Shown piece after piece: positions 1 through 5,565 of a stretch of DNA of 7,142 nucleotides (positions are counted from its first letter, which is position 1; every line of letters begins with the position of its first letter). The notes under the pieces are model-generated. The model saw nothing but the letters and a program-made list of their open reading frames with translations. It was not told the origin of the DNA and did not search any database. Source of the stretch: Comamonadaceae bacterium (GTDB taxonomy: Bacteria; Pseudomonadota; Gammaproteobacteria; Burkholderiales; Burkholderiaceae_C); NCBI GenBank assembly GCA_947460165.1, contig CANHKH010000171.1, forward strand, positions 1-7,142. Direction: 5' to 3'. The translations under genes were made by a program, and so were the position numbers.

Positions 1-1
1 C

Positions 2-820
2 TTGGCCGCCAGCGCCTTGCCCGTGCCGCCCATGCTGCTCTTGCACCCAGAGCCCGACGTGCTGGGCACGGCCTTTTATGTGATGGAGCGCGTCGAAGGC
101 CGCGTCTTCAACGACAACGCGCTGCCCGACATTGCCCCCGAGCAGCGGCGCGCCATTTACCTGGCCATGGCCGAGACCCTGGCCGTGCTCCACAGCCTGG
201 ACCCTGAGGCCCTGGGCCTGGCCAGTTTTGGCAAACCCGGCAATTACTTTGAGCGCCAGCTGGGCCGCTGGACCCAGCAGTGGGCGCTGTCCAAAACGCG
301 CGAGAACCCCGCCATTGACGAGCTGCTGGCCTGGCTGGCCGCGCACCTGCCCGCTGGCAGCGACAACGAGACCCGGCTCACGCACGGCGACTTCAAGCTC
401 AACAACCTCATGTTCCACCCCACCGAGCCGCGCGTGGTGGCGGTGCTGGACTGGGAGCTGTCCACCCTGGGCCACCCCTTGGCTGATGTGGCGTTCAACA
501 CCACCGCCTGGCGCAGCCTGCCCGAGGAATATGGCGGCATACGCGGGCTGGACCTGCAGGCCCTGGGCATCCCCAGCGAGGCCGAGTACTTGGCCCACTA
601 CTACCGCACCGCTGGTCGCAGCCAACACGCCCAGCCCTTTCACTGGGCCTTTGCCTTCATGCGCTGGGCCGTGATTTTTGAGGGCATTGCCGCCCGCGCC
701 GCCGCAGGCACCGCCGCCAGCGCCAACGCGGCCGAGGTGGGTCGCTTGGGCCCCGCCCTGGCCCGCCGTGGGCTTGAAGCCATCCACACCCCCATGAACA
801 CTCAGGAGACACCCGCATGA
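2..820 (+). CDS. ACAD10/11-type phosphotransferase family protein, 5'-truncated by the window edge
   Basis: This is the C-terminal 272 residues of an aminoglycoside-phosphotransferase-like (APH, kinase-fold) protein of the branch related to the N-terminal domain of acyl-CoA dehydrogenases ACAD10/11. Numbering from the first visible codon, the catalytic loop HGDFKLNN lies at 128-135 (H128, D130, N135 fit HxDxxxxN) and the metal-binding segment VLDWELSTLGHPLADVAF begins near 148 with D150. The family signature GTAFYVMERVEGRVF is at 22-36. Family members usually have about 340-360 residues, so some 75-80 N-terminal residues, including the nucleotide-binding loop, should lie upstream; the TTG at position 2 is not believed to be the start. 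Many relatives have HGDFRLDN where this one has HGDFKLNN. Relatives commonly sit with acyl-CoA dehydrogenase and enoyl-CoA hydratase genes, and ACAD10/11 kinases act on 4-hydroxyacyl-CoA; that substrate is only a possibility here. The stop overlaps the next start as ATGA, so the two genes are probably translationally coupled. Confidence 0.9.
   Translation: MAASALPVPPMLLLHPEPDVLGTAFYVMERVEGRVFNDNALPDIAPEQRRAIYLAMAETLAVLHSLDPEALGLASFGKPGNYFERQLGRWTQQWALSKTRENPAIDELLAWLAAHLPAGSDNETRLTHGDFKLNNLMFHPTEPRVVAVLDWELSTLGHPLADVAFNTTAWRSLPEEYGGIRGLDLQALGIPSEAEYLAHYYRTAGRSQHAQPFHWAFAFMRWAVIFEGIAARAAAGTAASANAAEVGRLGPALARRGLEAIHTPMNTQETPA
804..808 (+). promoter_or_regulatory. Shine-Dalgarno AGGAG for the first enoyl-CoA hydratase-family gene
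   Basis: AGGAG ends 8 nt before the ATG at 817 and lies inside the last codons of the phosphotransferase. It supports the ATG at 817 as the true start of the downstream gene, in a 4-nt ATGA overlap. Confidence 0.8.
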
Positions 821-1620
821 TTCCTCACAGCCGCCCCACCGACACCAGCGCGCCCCTGCTGTTTTGGCAGGAGGGCGGCGTGGCCCAGCTGCGCTTTAAC
901 CGGCCCTCGGCGCTCAATGCCATCAGCTTTGACATGGCCCAGGCCTTTCACGCGGCCTGCCGCGAACTGGCGGCTGACAGCCAGGTGCGCGTGGTGGTGC
1001 TCAGCGGCGAGGGCCGCGCCTTCATGGCCGGCGGCGACCTGCCCGCCATGGCCACCGCGCCCACGGAGGTGCCCGCCAGCCTGATCGCTGAAATGCACCC
1101 CGCGCTGGAAATTTTGGCCAGCCTGCGCGCGCCCGTGATCGCCAGCGTGCACGGCGCTGTGGCCGGTGGCGGTTTGGGTGTGGCCTTGGCCTGCGACCTG
1201 GTGGTGGCGGCCGAGGGCACCCGCTTTAACCTGGCCTACCCGCTCATTGGCACCAGCTCAGACTGCGGCACCTCCTGGGGCTTGGTGCGCTGGGTGGGTT
1301 TGCGACAAGCCCTGGAAATCGCCTTGTTGGCCGAGCCCATAGACGCCAGCCAAGCCCTGGCCATGAAACTCATCAACCGCGTGGTGCCTGCGGCCGAACT
1401 GGCCAGCCACACGGCGCAGCTGGCCCAGCGCCTGGCGCTAGGCGCACCTCTGGCCCTGGGCCACTTGAAGCAACTCATGCGCCGCGCGGGTGACAACGAC
1501 TTGAGCGAGCAGCTGGCGCTGGAAGAGCGGCTGTTTCGCGAGTGCGCAGCCACGCAAGACTTTGCCGAAGGCATGGCCGCCTTTTTGGCCAAGCGGCCTG
1601 CAAAGTTTGTGGGGCGTTGA
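817..1620 (+). CDS. Enoyl-CoA hydratase/isomerase family protein (PaaG-like active site)
   Basis: This is a complete 267-residue crotonase-superfamily protein of normal length, acting in the cytoplasm on an acyl-CoA thioester. The CoA and oxyanion-hole segments are visible: GEGRAFMAGGDL at 64-75 and HGAVAGGGLGVALACDLVVAA at 112-132, with the typical C-terminal ending EGMAAFLAKRPAKFVGR. Aligned by eye to rat mitochondrial hydratase, the two catalytic glutamates (E144, E164) fall on G121 and L143, so classical hydratase chemistry is unlikely. D150 in SSDCGTSW aligns with the Asp of PDCGGTW in PaaG, a ring-opening/double-bond isomerase, which favours an isomerase-type reaction. The substrate cannot be named from sequence. 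The ATG is fixed by an AGGAG 8 nt upstream and by the ATGA overlap with the phosphotransferase, which indicates one operon. Confidence 0.93.
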   Translation: MIPHSRPTDTSAPLLFWQEGGVAQLRFNRPSALNAISFDMAQAFHAACRELAADSQVRVVVLSGEGRAFMAGGDLPAMATAPTEVPASLIAEMHPALEILASLRAPVIASVHGAVAGGGLGVALACDLVVAAEGTRFNLAYPLIGTSSDCGTSWGLVRWVGLRQALEIALLAEPIDASQALAMKLINRVVPAAELASHTAQLAQRLALGAPLALGHLKQLMRRAGDNDLSEQLALEERLFRECAATQDFAEGMAAFLAKRPAKFVGR

Positions 1621-1641
1621 GGGCTGCTTTCAATGAATGGG

Positions 1642-1688
1642 GTGCCACGCCATGCCCCCACCCTGGCCCTCCCCCAAAGGGGGAGGGA
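1642..1688 (+). repeat. GC-rich palindromic repeat, copy A
   Basis: This 47-bp unit is repeated at 1778-1824 with 3 mismatches by eye. Its core is a perfect 9-bp inverted repeat, CCCTCCCCC (1667-1675) and GGGGGAGGG (1679-1687), with a 3-nt AAA loop. It lies in the non-coding gap between the two crotonase-family genes. The form fits a REP/MITE-like dispersed element; whether it recurs elsewhere in the genome cannot be seen here. Confidence 0.85.
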
Positions 1689-1720
1689 AGGAATGCAGGC
1701 TTCCTCGCTCAGAACGCAGG

Positions 1721-1766
1721 CTCCCTCCATCCTCTGGGGGGAGGGCTGGGGAGGGGGGCACGCGTG
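1721..1766 (-). repeat. GC-rich palindromic repeat, diverged inverted copy
   Basis: Read on the minus strand this stretch starts CACGCGTGCCCCCC and continues to AGAGGATGGAGGGAG, matching copies A and B with a few substitutions and single-base gaps. Its internal palindrome is imperfect: CCCTCC at 1723-1728 against GGAGGG within 1736-1745. Opposite orientation to its neighbours makes a +/-/+ array, as in BIME-type clusters of REP elements. Confidence 0.7.
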
Positions 1767-1777
1767 AGGAAACATAA

Positions 1778-1824
1778 GTGCCACGCGATGCCCCCACCCC
1801 GGCCCTCCCCCAGAGGGGGAGGGA
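1778..1824 (+). repeat. GC-rich palindromic repeat, copy B
   Basis: This is a direct repeat of 1642-1688 at an offset of 136 bp, 44 of 47 positions identical by eye. The core inverted repeat is CCCTCCCCC (1803-1811) and GGGGGAGGG (1815-1823) around an AGA loop. Its G-rich end could be mistaken for a ribosome binding site for an ATG at 1841, but the spacing of about 15 nt is too long. Confidence 0.85.
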
Positions 1825-1851
1825 GTAAGCCCAAGTCCCCATGTTCAACCC

Positions 1852-1855
1852 GGAG
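1852..1855 (+). promoter_or_regulatory. Shine-Dalgarno GGAG deciding the start of the second hydratase-family gene
   Basis: GGAG ends 6 nt before the ATG at 1862. The alternative in-frame ATG at 1841 has only the repeat-derived G-run about 15 nt away, so 1862 is preferred. Confidence 0.6.
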
Positions 1856-1861
1856 CTCCGA

Positions 1862-2668
1862 ATGACCACACCCTGCCTGACCCTCGATAGACCCGAACCC
1901 GGCTTGGCCGTGCTTTGCTTGCGGCGTGCCTCCCGCATGAACGCCATGGACGTGCCCGCCATGCGCGAGCTCTCCCGCACGCTGGACGAGTTGGCGGCAG
2001 ACCGCAGCTTGCGCGTGTTGGTGATCACGGGCGAGGGCCGGGGCTTTTGTGCGGGCCTGGACCTCAAGTCCGTCCTCGACGAGCAGGGCCGCTACGGCCT
2101 CAATGCCACCGAGTCTTATGAGCTGCAAATGGTGTTTGAAGGCGTCATGCGCCGCCTGCGCGACTTGGACGCGGCGGTGATTGCTGCCGTCAACGGCACC
2201 GCCTTGGGTGCGGGCTTTGCCATGTCGCTGTGTGCCGATGTGCGTTTTGCCAGCCGCACGGCCAGCTTTCATGTGGGCGCGGTCAAAGTCGGTTTGTCGG
2301 CAGGGGAGTGCGGCATCAGCTACCACTTGCCGCGGCTGATTGGTGCGGGTCGCGCCTTTGAGCTCATGCTCACTGGCCGCCCGGTCTTGCCCGAGGAGGC
2401 CGAGCGCATAGGCCTGGTGGCCGGGGTCACCGAGCCTGAGGCCTTGATGGAGCGCGCCTTGGCCTGCGCCCGCCAGATTCTGGCCCACAGCCCCTACAGC
2501 ACCCTGCACACCAAGCGCGTGATGTGGAGCAACTTGGACGCCCCCAGCTTGGTCTCAGCCCTGGACCTGGAAAACCATGTGCAGGTGCTGGCGCTGATGA
2601 CCGAGGACTTTGGCGAGGCGGCGTTGGCGTTCAGCCAAAAACGCCCGCCGCAGTGGCGCGGGGTTTAA
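1862..2668 (+). CDS. Enoyl-CoA hydratase/isomerase family protein (second paralogue)
   Basis: This is a complete 268-residue crotonase-superfamily protein. Numbered from the ATG at 1862, the oxyanion-hole segments are GRGFCAGLDL at 59-68 and NGTALGAGFAMSLCADVRFAS at 111-131. The positions of the two hydratase glutamates hold A120 and A140 by eye alignment. E149 in GLSAGECGISYHLPRLIG sits where dienoyl-CoA isomerase and PaaG have a catalytic Asp, so an isomerase or another crotonase-fold activity is more likely than hydration. It is clearly diverged from the neighbouring family member and not a recent duplicate. It follows that gene on the same strand after a 241-bp gap filled with palindromic repeats, so it may be in the same operon or separately expressed. 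An upstream ATG at 1841 would add seven residues but lacks a well-placed ribosome binding site. The substrate is unknown. Confidence 0.92.
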   Translation: MTTPCLTLDRPEPGLAVLCLRRASRMNAMDVPAMRELSRTLDELAADRSLRVLVITGEGRGFCAGLDLKSVLDEQGRYGLNATESYELQMVFEGVMRRLRDLDAAVIAAVNGTALGAGFAMSLCADVRFASRTASFHVGAVKVGLSAGECGISYHLPRLIGAGRAFELMLTGRPVLPEEAERIGLVAGVTEPEALMERALACARQILAHSPYSTLHTKRVMWSNLDAPSLVSALDLENHVQVLALMTEDFGEAALAFSQKRPPQWRGV

Positions 2669-2737
2669 CAGGGCCAGTAGCGGGGCCTGGGCGCTTGTGT
2701 TCTAGGCACGGTGGTCACGCCACACATATAGAGATAG

Positions 2738-2769
2738 AAAAAGCGCCGCAAGGGATGACGACGCTTTTT
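2738..2769 (-). terminator. Rho-independent terminator, probably bidirectional
   Basis: On the minus strand AAAAAGCGTCG pairs with CGGCGCTTTTT (11 pairs including one U.G) around a 10-nt loop, ending in a T-run. It lies downstream of the FAS1 lipoprotein gene. On the plus strand the same stem has one C-A mismatch but still ends in CGCTTTTT, so it may also stop transcription arriving from the second hydratase-family gene, which converges on it. Confidence 0.75.
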
Positions 2770-2774
2770 GGCAA

Positions 2775-2800
2775 CAGGATGCAGCTTGCACCGCATCCTG
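2775..2800. other. Second hairpin between convergent genes
   Basis: CAGGATGC (2775-2782) and GCATCCTG (2793-2800) form a perfect 8-bp inverted repeat with a 10-nt loop, just after the stop of the FAS1 gene and before the terminator hairpin. It has no T-run on either side. It may protect the 3' end of the message or assist termination. Confidence 0.5.
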
Positions 2801-2809
2801 GGTCGTTCA

Positions 2810-4234
2810 TCAGTTCGGAATCAGCACCTTGCTGAGCACATGAATCACGCCATTGCTGGCCCGCACATCGGTGGCGGTGATGGGGGCCGCCACAGCCGTT
2901 TTGTCGGTGATGGCCAAGGGGCTGCTGTTGATGGTGATGGTTTGCGCTGGCACCACAGCACCGGCCAGGTTGTTGGTGTTCAGGGTGGCCACTGGCGTGC
3001 CAAAGGGGATGGCCGTGGACAAGACCTGGCTGCCGAGCACGTGGTACTTGAGCACCAAGGGCAGTTGCGTGGCCGTCAAGCTGGGTGCGCCCGCGAAGGC
3101 CGTGTTGGTGGGCGCAAACAACGTGAAGGGGCCGGCACCGCTCAAGGTGTCTTTCAAGCCCGCGCTCACCACCTTGCTCACCAAGGTGCTGAAGGTGGCC
3201 GGGTTGACCTGTGCCATTTGCACCACATTGAGCACGCCTGGGGGCACCAGGACTTTGTCGACCACATGGATGATGCCGTTGACGGCGTTCACATCGGCGG
3301 CGGCCACACTGGCTTGGGTCAGGGCCGCATCAGTGATTTTCACGCCGCCGGTGGTGCTCAAGCTCGCTTTGGCGGCCGAAGCCTCAAAGGTGTAGGCGGT
3401 GTCGGCCTGGCCGGCCGTGAGTGCCGCCGCCGCTTTGGCGCCAGGGAGCAGGTGAAATTGCAGGATTTTGGTCAGGTCGGACGCGCTCAAGGCCGTCACC
3501 AAGGCGCCGGCATCGGCCAAGCCCAGTTGGCTGGCCAGGGTGGCAAAGGCGGTGTTGGTGGGGGCAAACAAGGTCAAGTTGGCATTGGCGCCTGACAGCG
3601 TGTTCACCACACCGGCACCAGCTTTGGTCACCGCCGCGCCCAAGGCGCTGAAGGTGCTGGGGTTGACCTGCGCCGTTTGCAGCAGGTTCAGCACGCCCGG
3701 GGGCAGCAACACCTTGTCAACTTGGTGAATGATGCCGTTGCTCGCGCCCAGGTTGGCCGAGGTCACGGTGGCGGTGGTGAGGACGGCGTCAGTGAGTTTG
3801 ACGCTGTTGCTGGTGTTCAAGCTCAGCGTGGCTTTGCTGTTGGCGTTGGCTGGGAAGGTGTAGGCCGTGCTTTGCGTGGCCCCGCCGCTTTGCAGGTCGG
3901 CAGCGGATTTGGCGCTGGGCAGCAGGTGGTACTGCAAGATGCTTTTGAGTTGCGCTCGCGTCAAACCCTCCACCAGGGCGGTGGCGCTGCCAAAGCCCAG
4001 CTGGGTGGCCAGGGCGTTGAAGGCGGCGTCGGTGGGCGCAAACACCGTCAGGTTGGCGTTGGGGTCGGTCAGCGCGCCGGCAATCTCGGCCTTGCTCGCC
4101 GCAGCCAACAGGGCGGTGTAGCCCTTGGCCTGCGCCTCTTCGGCCATGTTGCCTTTGGTGTGGCTGTCGCCGCCGCAGGCGGTCAACAAGCCTGCCACAC
4201 ACGCGGTGGCAGTCCATTTCATCCAGCTTTTCAT
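2810..4234 (-). CDS. Lipoprotein with three FAS1 (fasciclin) domains
   Basis: This 474-residue protein begins MKSWMKWTATACVAGLLTACGG, a lipoprotein signal peptide with lipobox LTAC and acylated Cys20; glycines follow the Cys, with no inner-membrane retention Asp at +2, so an outer-membrane anchor is likely. Three FAS1 domains follow, roughly 37-177, 184-330 and 337-474. Each shows the H1 motif (TVFAPTDAAF 63-72, TLFAPTNTAF 221-230, TLFAPTNTAF 371-380), a central YH or FH motif (QYHLLP 101-106, QFHLLP 259-264, KYHVLG 396-401) and the H2 motif (NGIIH or NGVIH near 166, 319 and 461). FAS1 domains mediate adhesion and interactions with matrix or polymers; the ligand here is unknown. The start at 4234 is chosen because AGGAG lies 8 nt upstream; an in-frame ATG 36 nt further upstream would give a poor signal peptide. 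The gene stands alone, divergent from the SapC-family gene. Confidence 0.93.
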   Translation of the reverse strand: MKSWMKWTATACVAGLLTACGGDSHTKGNMAEEAQAKGYTALLAAASKAEIAGALTDPNANLTVFAPTDAAFNALATQLGFGSATALVEGLTRAQLKSILQYHLLPSAKSAADLQSGGATQSTAYTFPANANSKATLSLNTSNSVKLTDAVLTTATVTSANLGASNGIIHQVDKVLLPPGVLNLLQTAQVNPSTFSALGAAVTKAGAGVVNTLSGANANLTLFAPTNTAFATLASQLGLADAGALVTALSASDLTKILQFHLLPGAKAAAALTAGQADTAYTFEASAAKASLSTTGGVKITDAALTQASVAAADVNAVNGIIHVVDKVLVPPGVLNVVQMAQVNPATFSTLVSKVVSAGLKDTLSGAGPFTLFAPTNTAFAGAPSLTATQLPLVLKYHVLGSQVLSTAIPFGTPVATLNTNNLAGAVVPAQTITINSSPLAITDKTAVAAPITATDVRASNGVIHVLSKVLIPN

Positions 4235-4242
4235 GGGTTTAT

Positions 4243-4247
4243 CTCCT
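4243..4247 (-). promoter_or_regulatory. Shine-Dalgarno AGGAG of the FAS1 lipoprotein gene
   Basis: CTCCT on the plus strand reads AGGAG on the minus strand, 8 nt before the ATG at 4234-4232. It fixes the start immediately before the lipoprotein signal peptide. Confidence 0.8.
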
Positions 4248-4456
4248 GAACATGTATTCATGCCTGCCAAGAAATTTGGCCGGCTGAGTTCAGTTTATGA
4301 CTATGTAGTTTAAATAAAAACTTAAAAGTCATTAAATCAAGCAAAGGAAATGGATGTCAGTTTTTGTCTGTGGACGCTCATGTGTGCAGTCCGCCGATAG
4401 ACCACAGAACACGAATTTTTTAAGGCTTATATACGCATATTTAAATGATTATTTTT

Positions 4457-4488
4457 TTGACAAATCATTGAAAAATGAGTCTTTAAAT
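4457..4488 (+). promoter_or_regulatory. Candidate sigma-70 promoter toward the SapC-family gene
   Basis: A perfect -35 hexamer TTGACA lies at 4457-4462. The best -10-like hexamers, TTTAAA (4482-4487) and TTAAAT (4483-4488), stand 19-20 nt away, longer than the usual 16-18. The -35 box lies between the arms of the 4444-4469 inverted repeat and the -10 candidates lie in the loop of the 4475-4494 inverted repeat, a layout that would suit an operator. It lies about 180 bp before the SapC-family start, so other promoters nearer the gene are possible. Confidence 0.3.
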
Positions 4489-4557
4489 ACTCATAACTTT
4501 GTAAAAATCATATTCCGTCACCAATGCTTGAGCCAGGGCACATATGATTGCCATCTG

Positions 4558-4570
4558 TCACAAAATGTGA
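4558..4570. promoter_or_regulatory. Candidate operator, TCACA-AAA-TGTGA palindrome
   Basis: This is a perfect 5-bp inverted repeat with a 3-nt spacer, about 95 bp upstream of the SapC-family ATG. The half-sites loosely recall TGTGA-type binding sites, but the spacing is shorter than in a CRP site, so the binding factor is not identified. Confidence 0.25.
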
Positions 4571-4665
4571 ACTTTATGACGAATGCGGCCTTTAAAGTTA
4601 CATAGAGTGAACTTATTTGGTAGCATGAATGTCCCTCAACCCTCTTTTTTGAAAGAATTTTTAAA

Positions 4666-5394
4666 ATGTATAAATCTTTGGTTCCCGTGAACAAAGCCCG
4701 TCACGAAGGCAAAAAAATCAAGCAAGTGCAAGGCTTTGGCTTTGCGGCTGACTTTCACATCGCCTCCATCATGGTCCACGAGTTCGCCCGCGCGGCCTCG
4801 CTCTACCCCGTGGTGTTCCTGGAAGACAAGGAGCAAGACAGCTTCCGCCCCGTGGTGCTCATGGGCATGGACGCCGGTGAAAACCTGTTTGTGGGCGCCG
4901 ACGGCAAGTGGCAAGCGTCTTACGTGCCTGCCATCATCCGCCGCTACCCATTCGCCTTGGCCAGCACCGGCGAAGAAGGCAAGTACACGGTGTGCATTGA
5001 TGAAGGCAGCGAGTTGATCAGCGAGACCGAGGGCGTGCCTTTGTTCAACGAACTGGGCGAGCCCGCCGAGGCGCTGGAAAACGTCAAGCGCTACTTGGGC
5101 GAGCTCCAGCAAATGGACGCTTTCACCAATGATTTCTGCAAGTACATGGTGGCCCACAACATGCTCACCCCGCTGAACATGCGTGTGCGCCAGGCCGACC
5201 AGGTCAAGAACATCAATGGCTGCTACGTCATCAACGAAGAGCGCTTGAACGGCCTGAGCGTGGACGGCTTCATGGAGCTGCGTGACAAGCGCTACCTGCC
5301 CGCCGTGTACGCACACCTGTTGTCGCTGGCCCAGATTGAGCGCCTCATGACGCTCAAAGATGAGCGCCTGGCTGCCTTGCCCAAAGCAGCCTAA
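4666..5394 (+). CDS. SapC family protein
   Basis: This is a complete 242-residue protein of the usual SapC-family length. Recognisable conserved blocks are HEFARAASLYPVVFLED at 38-54, VVLMGMDAGENLFVGADGKW at 63-82, YVPAIIRRYPFALAS at 86-100, IDEGSELIS at 111-119 and LFNELGEPAEALENV at 126-140. No signal peptide or membrane segment is seen, so it is probably cytoplasmic. The family takes its name from sapC of Campylobacter fetus, a gene beside the sapDEF type I secretion genes for the S-layer protein; its biochemical role is not established. Here it directly precedes a gene for a long surface-type protein, which agrees with a role in making, modifying or exporting such a protein, but this is inference. 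The ribosome binding site is weak (GAAAG at 4651-4655, 10 nt from the ATG) in an AT-rich leader. GC content returns to that of the neighbouring genes within a few codons. Confidence 0.92.
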   Translation: MYKSLVPVNKARHEGKKIKQVQGFGFAADFHIASIMVHEFARAASLYPVVFLEDKEQDSFRPVVLMGMDAGENLFVGADGKWQASYVPAIIRRYPFALASTGEEGKYTVCIDEGSELISETEGVPLFNELGEPAEALENVKRYLGELQQMDAFTNDFCKYMVAHNMLTPLNMRVRQADQVKNINGCYVINEERLNGLSVDGFMELRDKRYLPAVYAHLLSLAQIERLMTLKDERLAALPKAA

Positions 5395-5400
5395 GTCCTG

Positions 5401-5424
5401 GGTGCGCGCCTCATGGTGCGCACT
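5401..5424 (+). other. Hairpin after the SapC-family gene
   Basis: GTGCGC (5402-5407) pairs with GCGCAC (5418-5423) around a 10-nt loop, extended by one G.U pair. No T-run follows, so it is not a standard Rho-independent terminator; it could attenuate or process a transcript running from the SapC-family gene into the next one. A smaller stem GGCGC/GCGCC follows at 5437-5450. Confidence 0.35.
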
Positions 5425-5555
5425 TAGAGATTAATTGGCGCTCACGCGCCGCAATGCCCTCAAACGCTTAGTCAGGTTTTTATGCGATCTTCCATGCGTG
5501 CATGGCTGAACGCCCGTGCGAAAGTACGGGGCGGTGGTCACTCTTCCACACCTTT

Positions 5556-5560
5556 GAGGG
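5556..5560 (+). promoter_or_regulatory. Shine-Dalgarno GAGGG favouring the ATG at 5566
   Basis: GAGGG ends 5 nt before the ATG at 5566. The in-frame alternatives at 5482 and 5494 have little (AGG at 5474-5476) or no ribosome binding site, so 5566 is preferred, though not proven. Confidence 0.5.
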
Positions 5561-5565
5561 CGGCG

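Larger units (their letters stand above)
4235..4665. other. AT-rich divergent intergenic region
   Basis: This 431-bp gap separates the divergent FAS1 and SapC-family genes and is far richer in A and T than the flanking genes, especially from about 4300 to 4665. It must hold the promoters of both genes. Visible structures are inverted repeats at 4444-4469 (AATGATT/AATCATT, 12-nt spacer), 4475-4494 (ATGAGT/ACTCAT, 8-nt spacer) and 4558-4570 (TCACA/TGTGA, 3-nt spacer), plus a direct repeat GTGAACTT at 4567-4574 and 4607-4614, exactly 40 bp apart. No convincing gene is seen in it. Confidence 0.7.

Noticed and set aside
1841..1861. ATG at 1841 as start of the second hydratase-family gene
   Set aside because: No ribosome binding site at suitable distance; the G-run upstream belongs to repeat copy B. 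The ATG at 1862 with GGAG 6 nt upstream fits better.
1709..2509. 266-codon minus-strand frame across the repeats and the second hydratase-family gene
   Set aside because: It runs through the palindromic repeats and opposite conserved crotonase motifs, has no family resemblance, and is best explained as a shadow.
2768..3595. Long + strand frame opposite the FAS1 gene, rich in G, H, Q and R
   Set aside because: It is the antisense shadow of the FAS1 lipoprotein gene, whose minus-strand reading gives clear domains, a signal peptide and a ribosome binding site.
4367..4408. Inverted repeat TCTGTGG/CCACAGA with a 28-nt spacer as a terminator or operator
   Set aside because: The arms are short, the loop is long and no T-run follows; it is probably chance.
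4354..4605. 83-codon + strand frame in the AT-rich spacer, with an AAGGA 5 nt before its ATG
   Set aside because: The translation resembles no family I know, its composition simply follows the AT-rich DNA (many N, F, L, S), and it overlaps the likely promoter elements of the SapC-family gene. A real small gene is not excluded; conservation in relatives would decide.
4598..4626. TTACAT - 17 nt - TAGCAT as a promoter just upstream of the SapC-family gene
   Set aside because: The spacing is ideal but the -35-like hexamer matches the consensus at only two positions, too weak to call.
4636..5316. 226-codon minus-strand frame opposite the SapC-family gene
   Set aside because: The product is H, V and A rich with no known motif, as expected from the complement of GC-rich coding DNA; the plus-strand SapC-family match is decisive.
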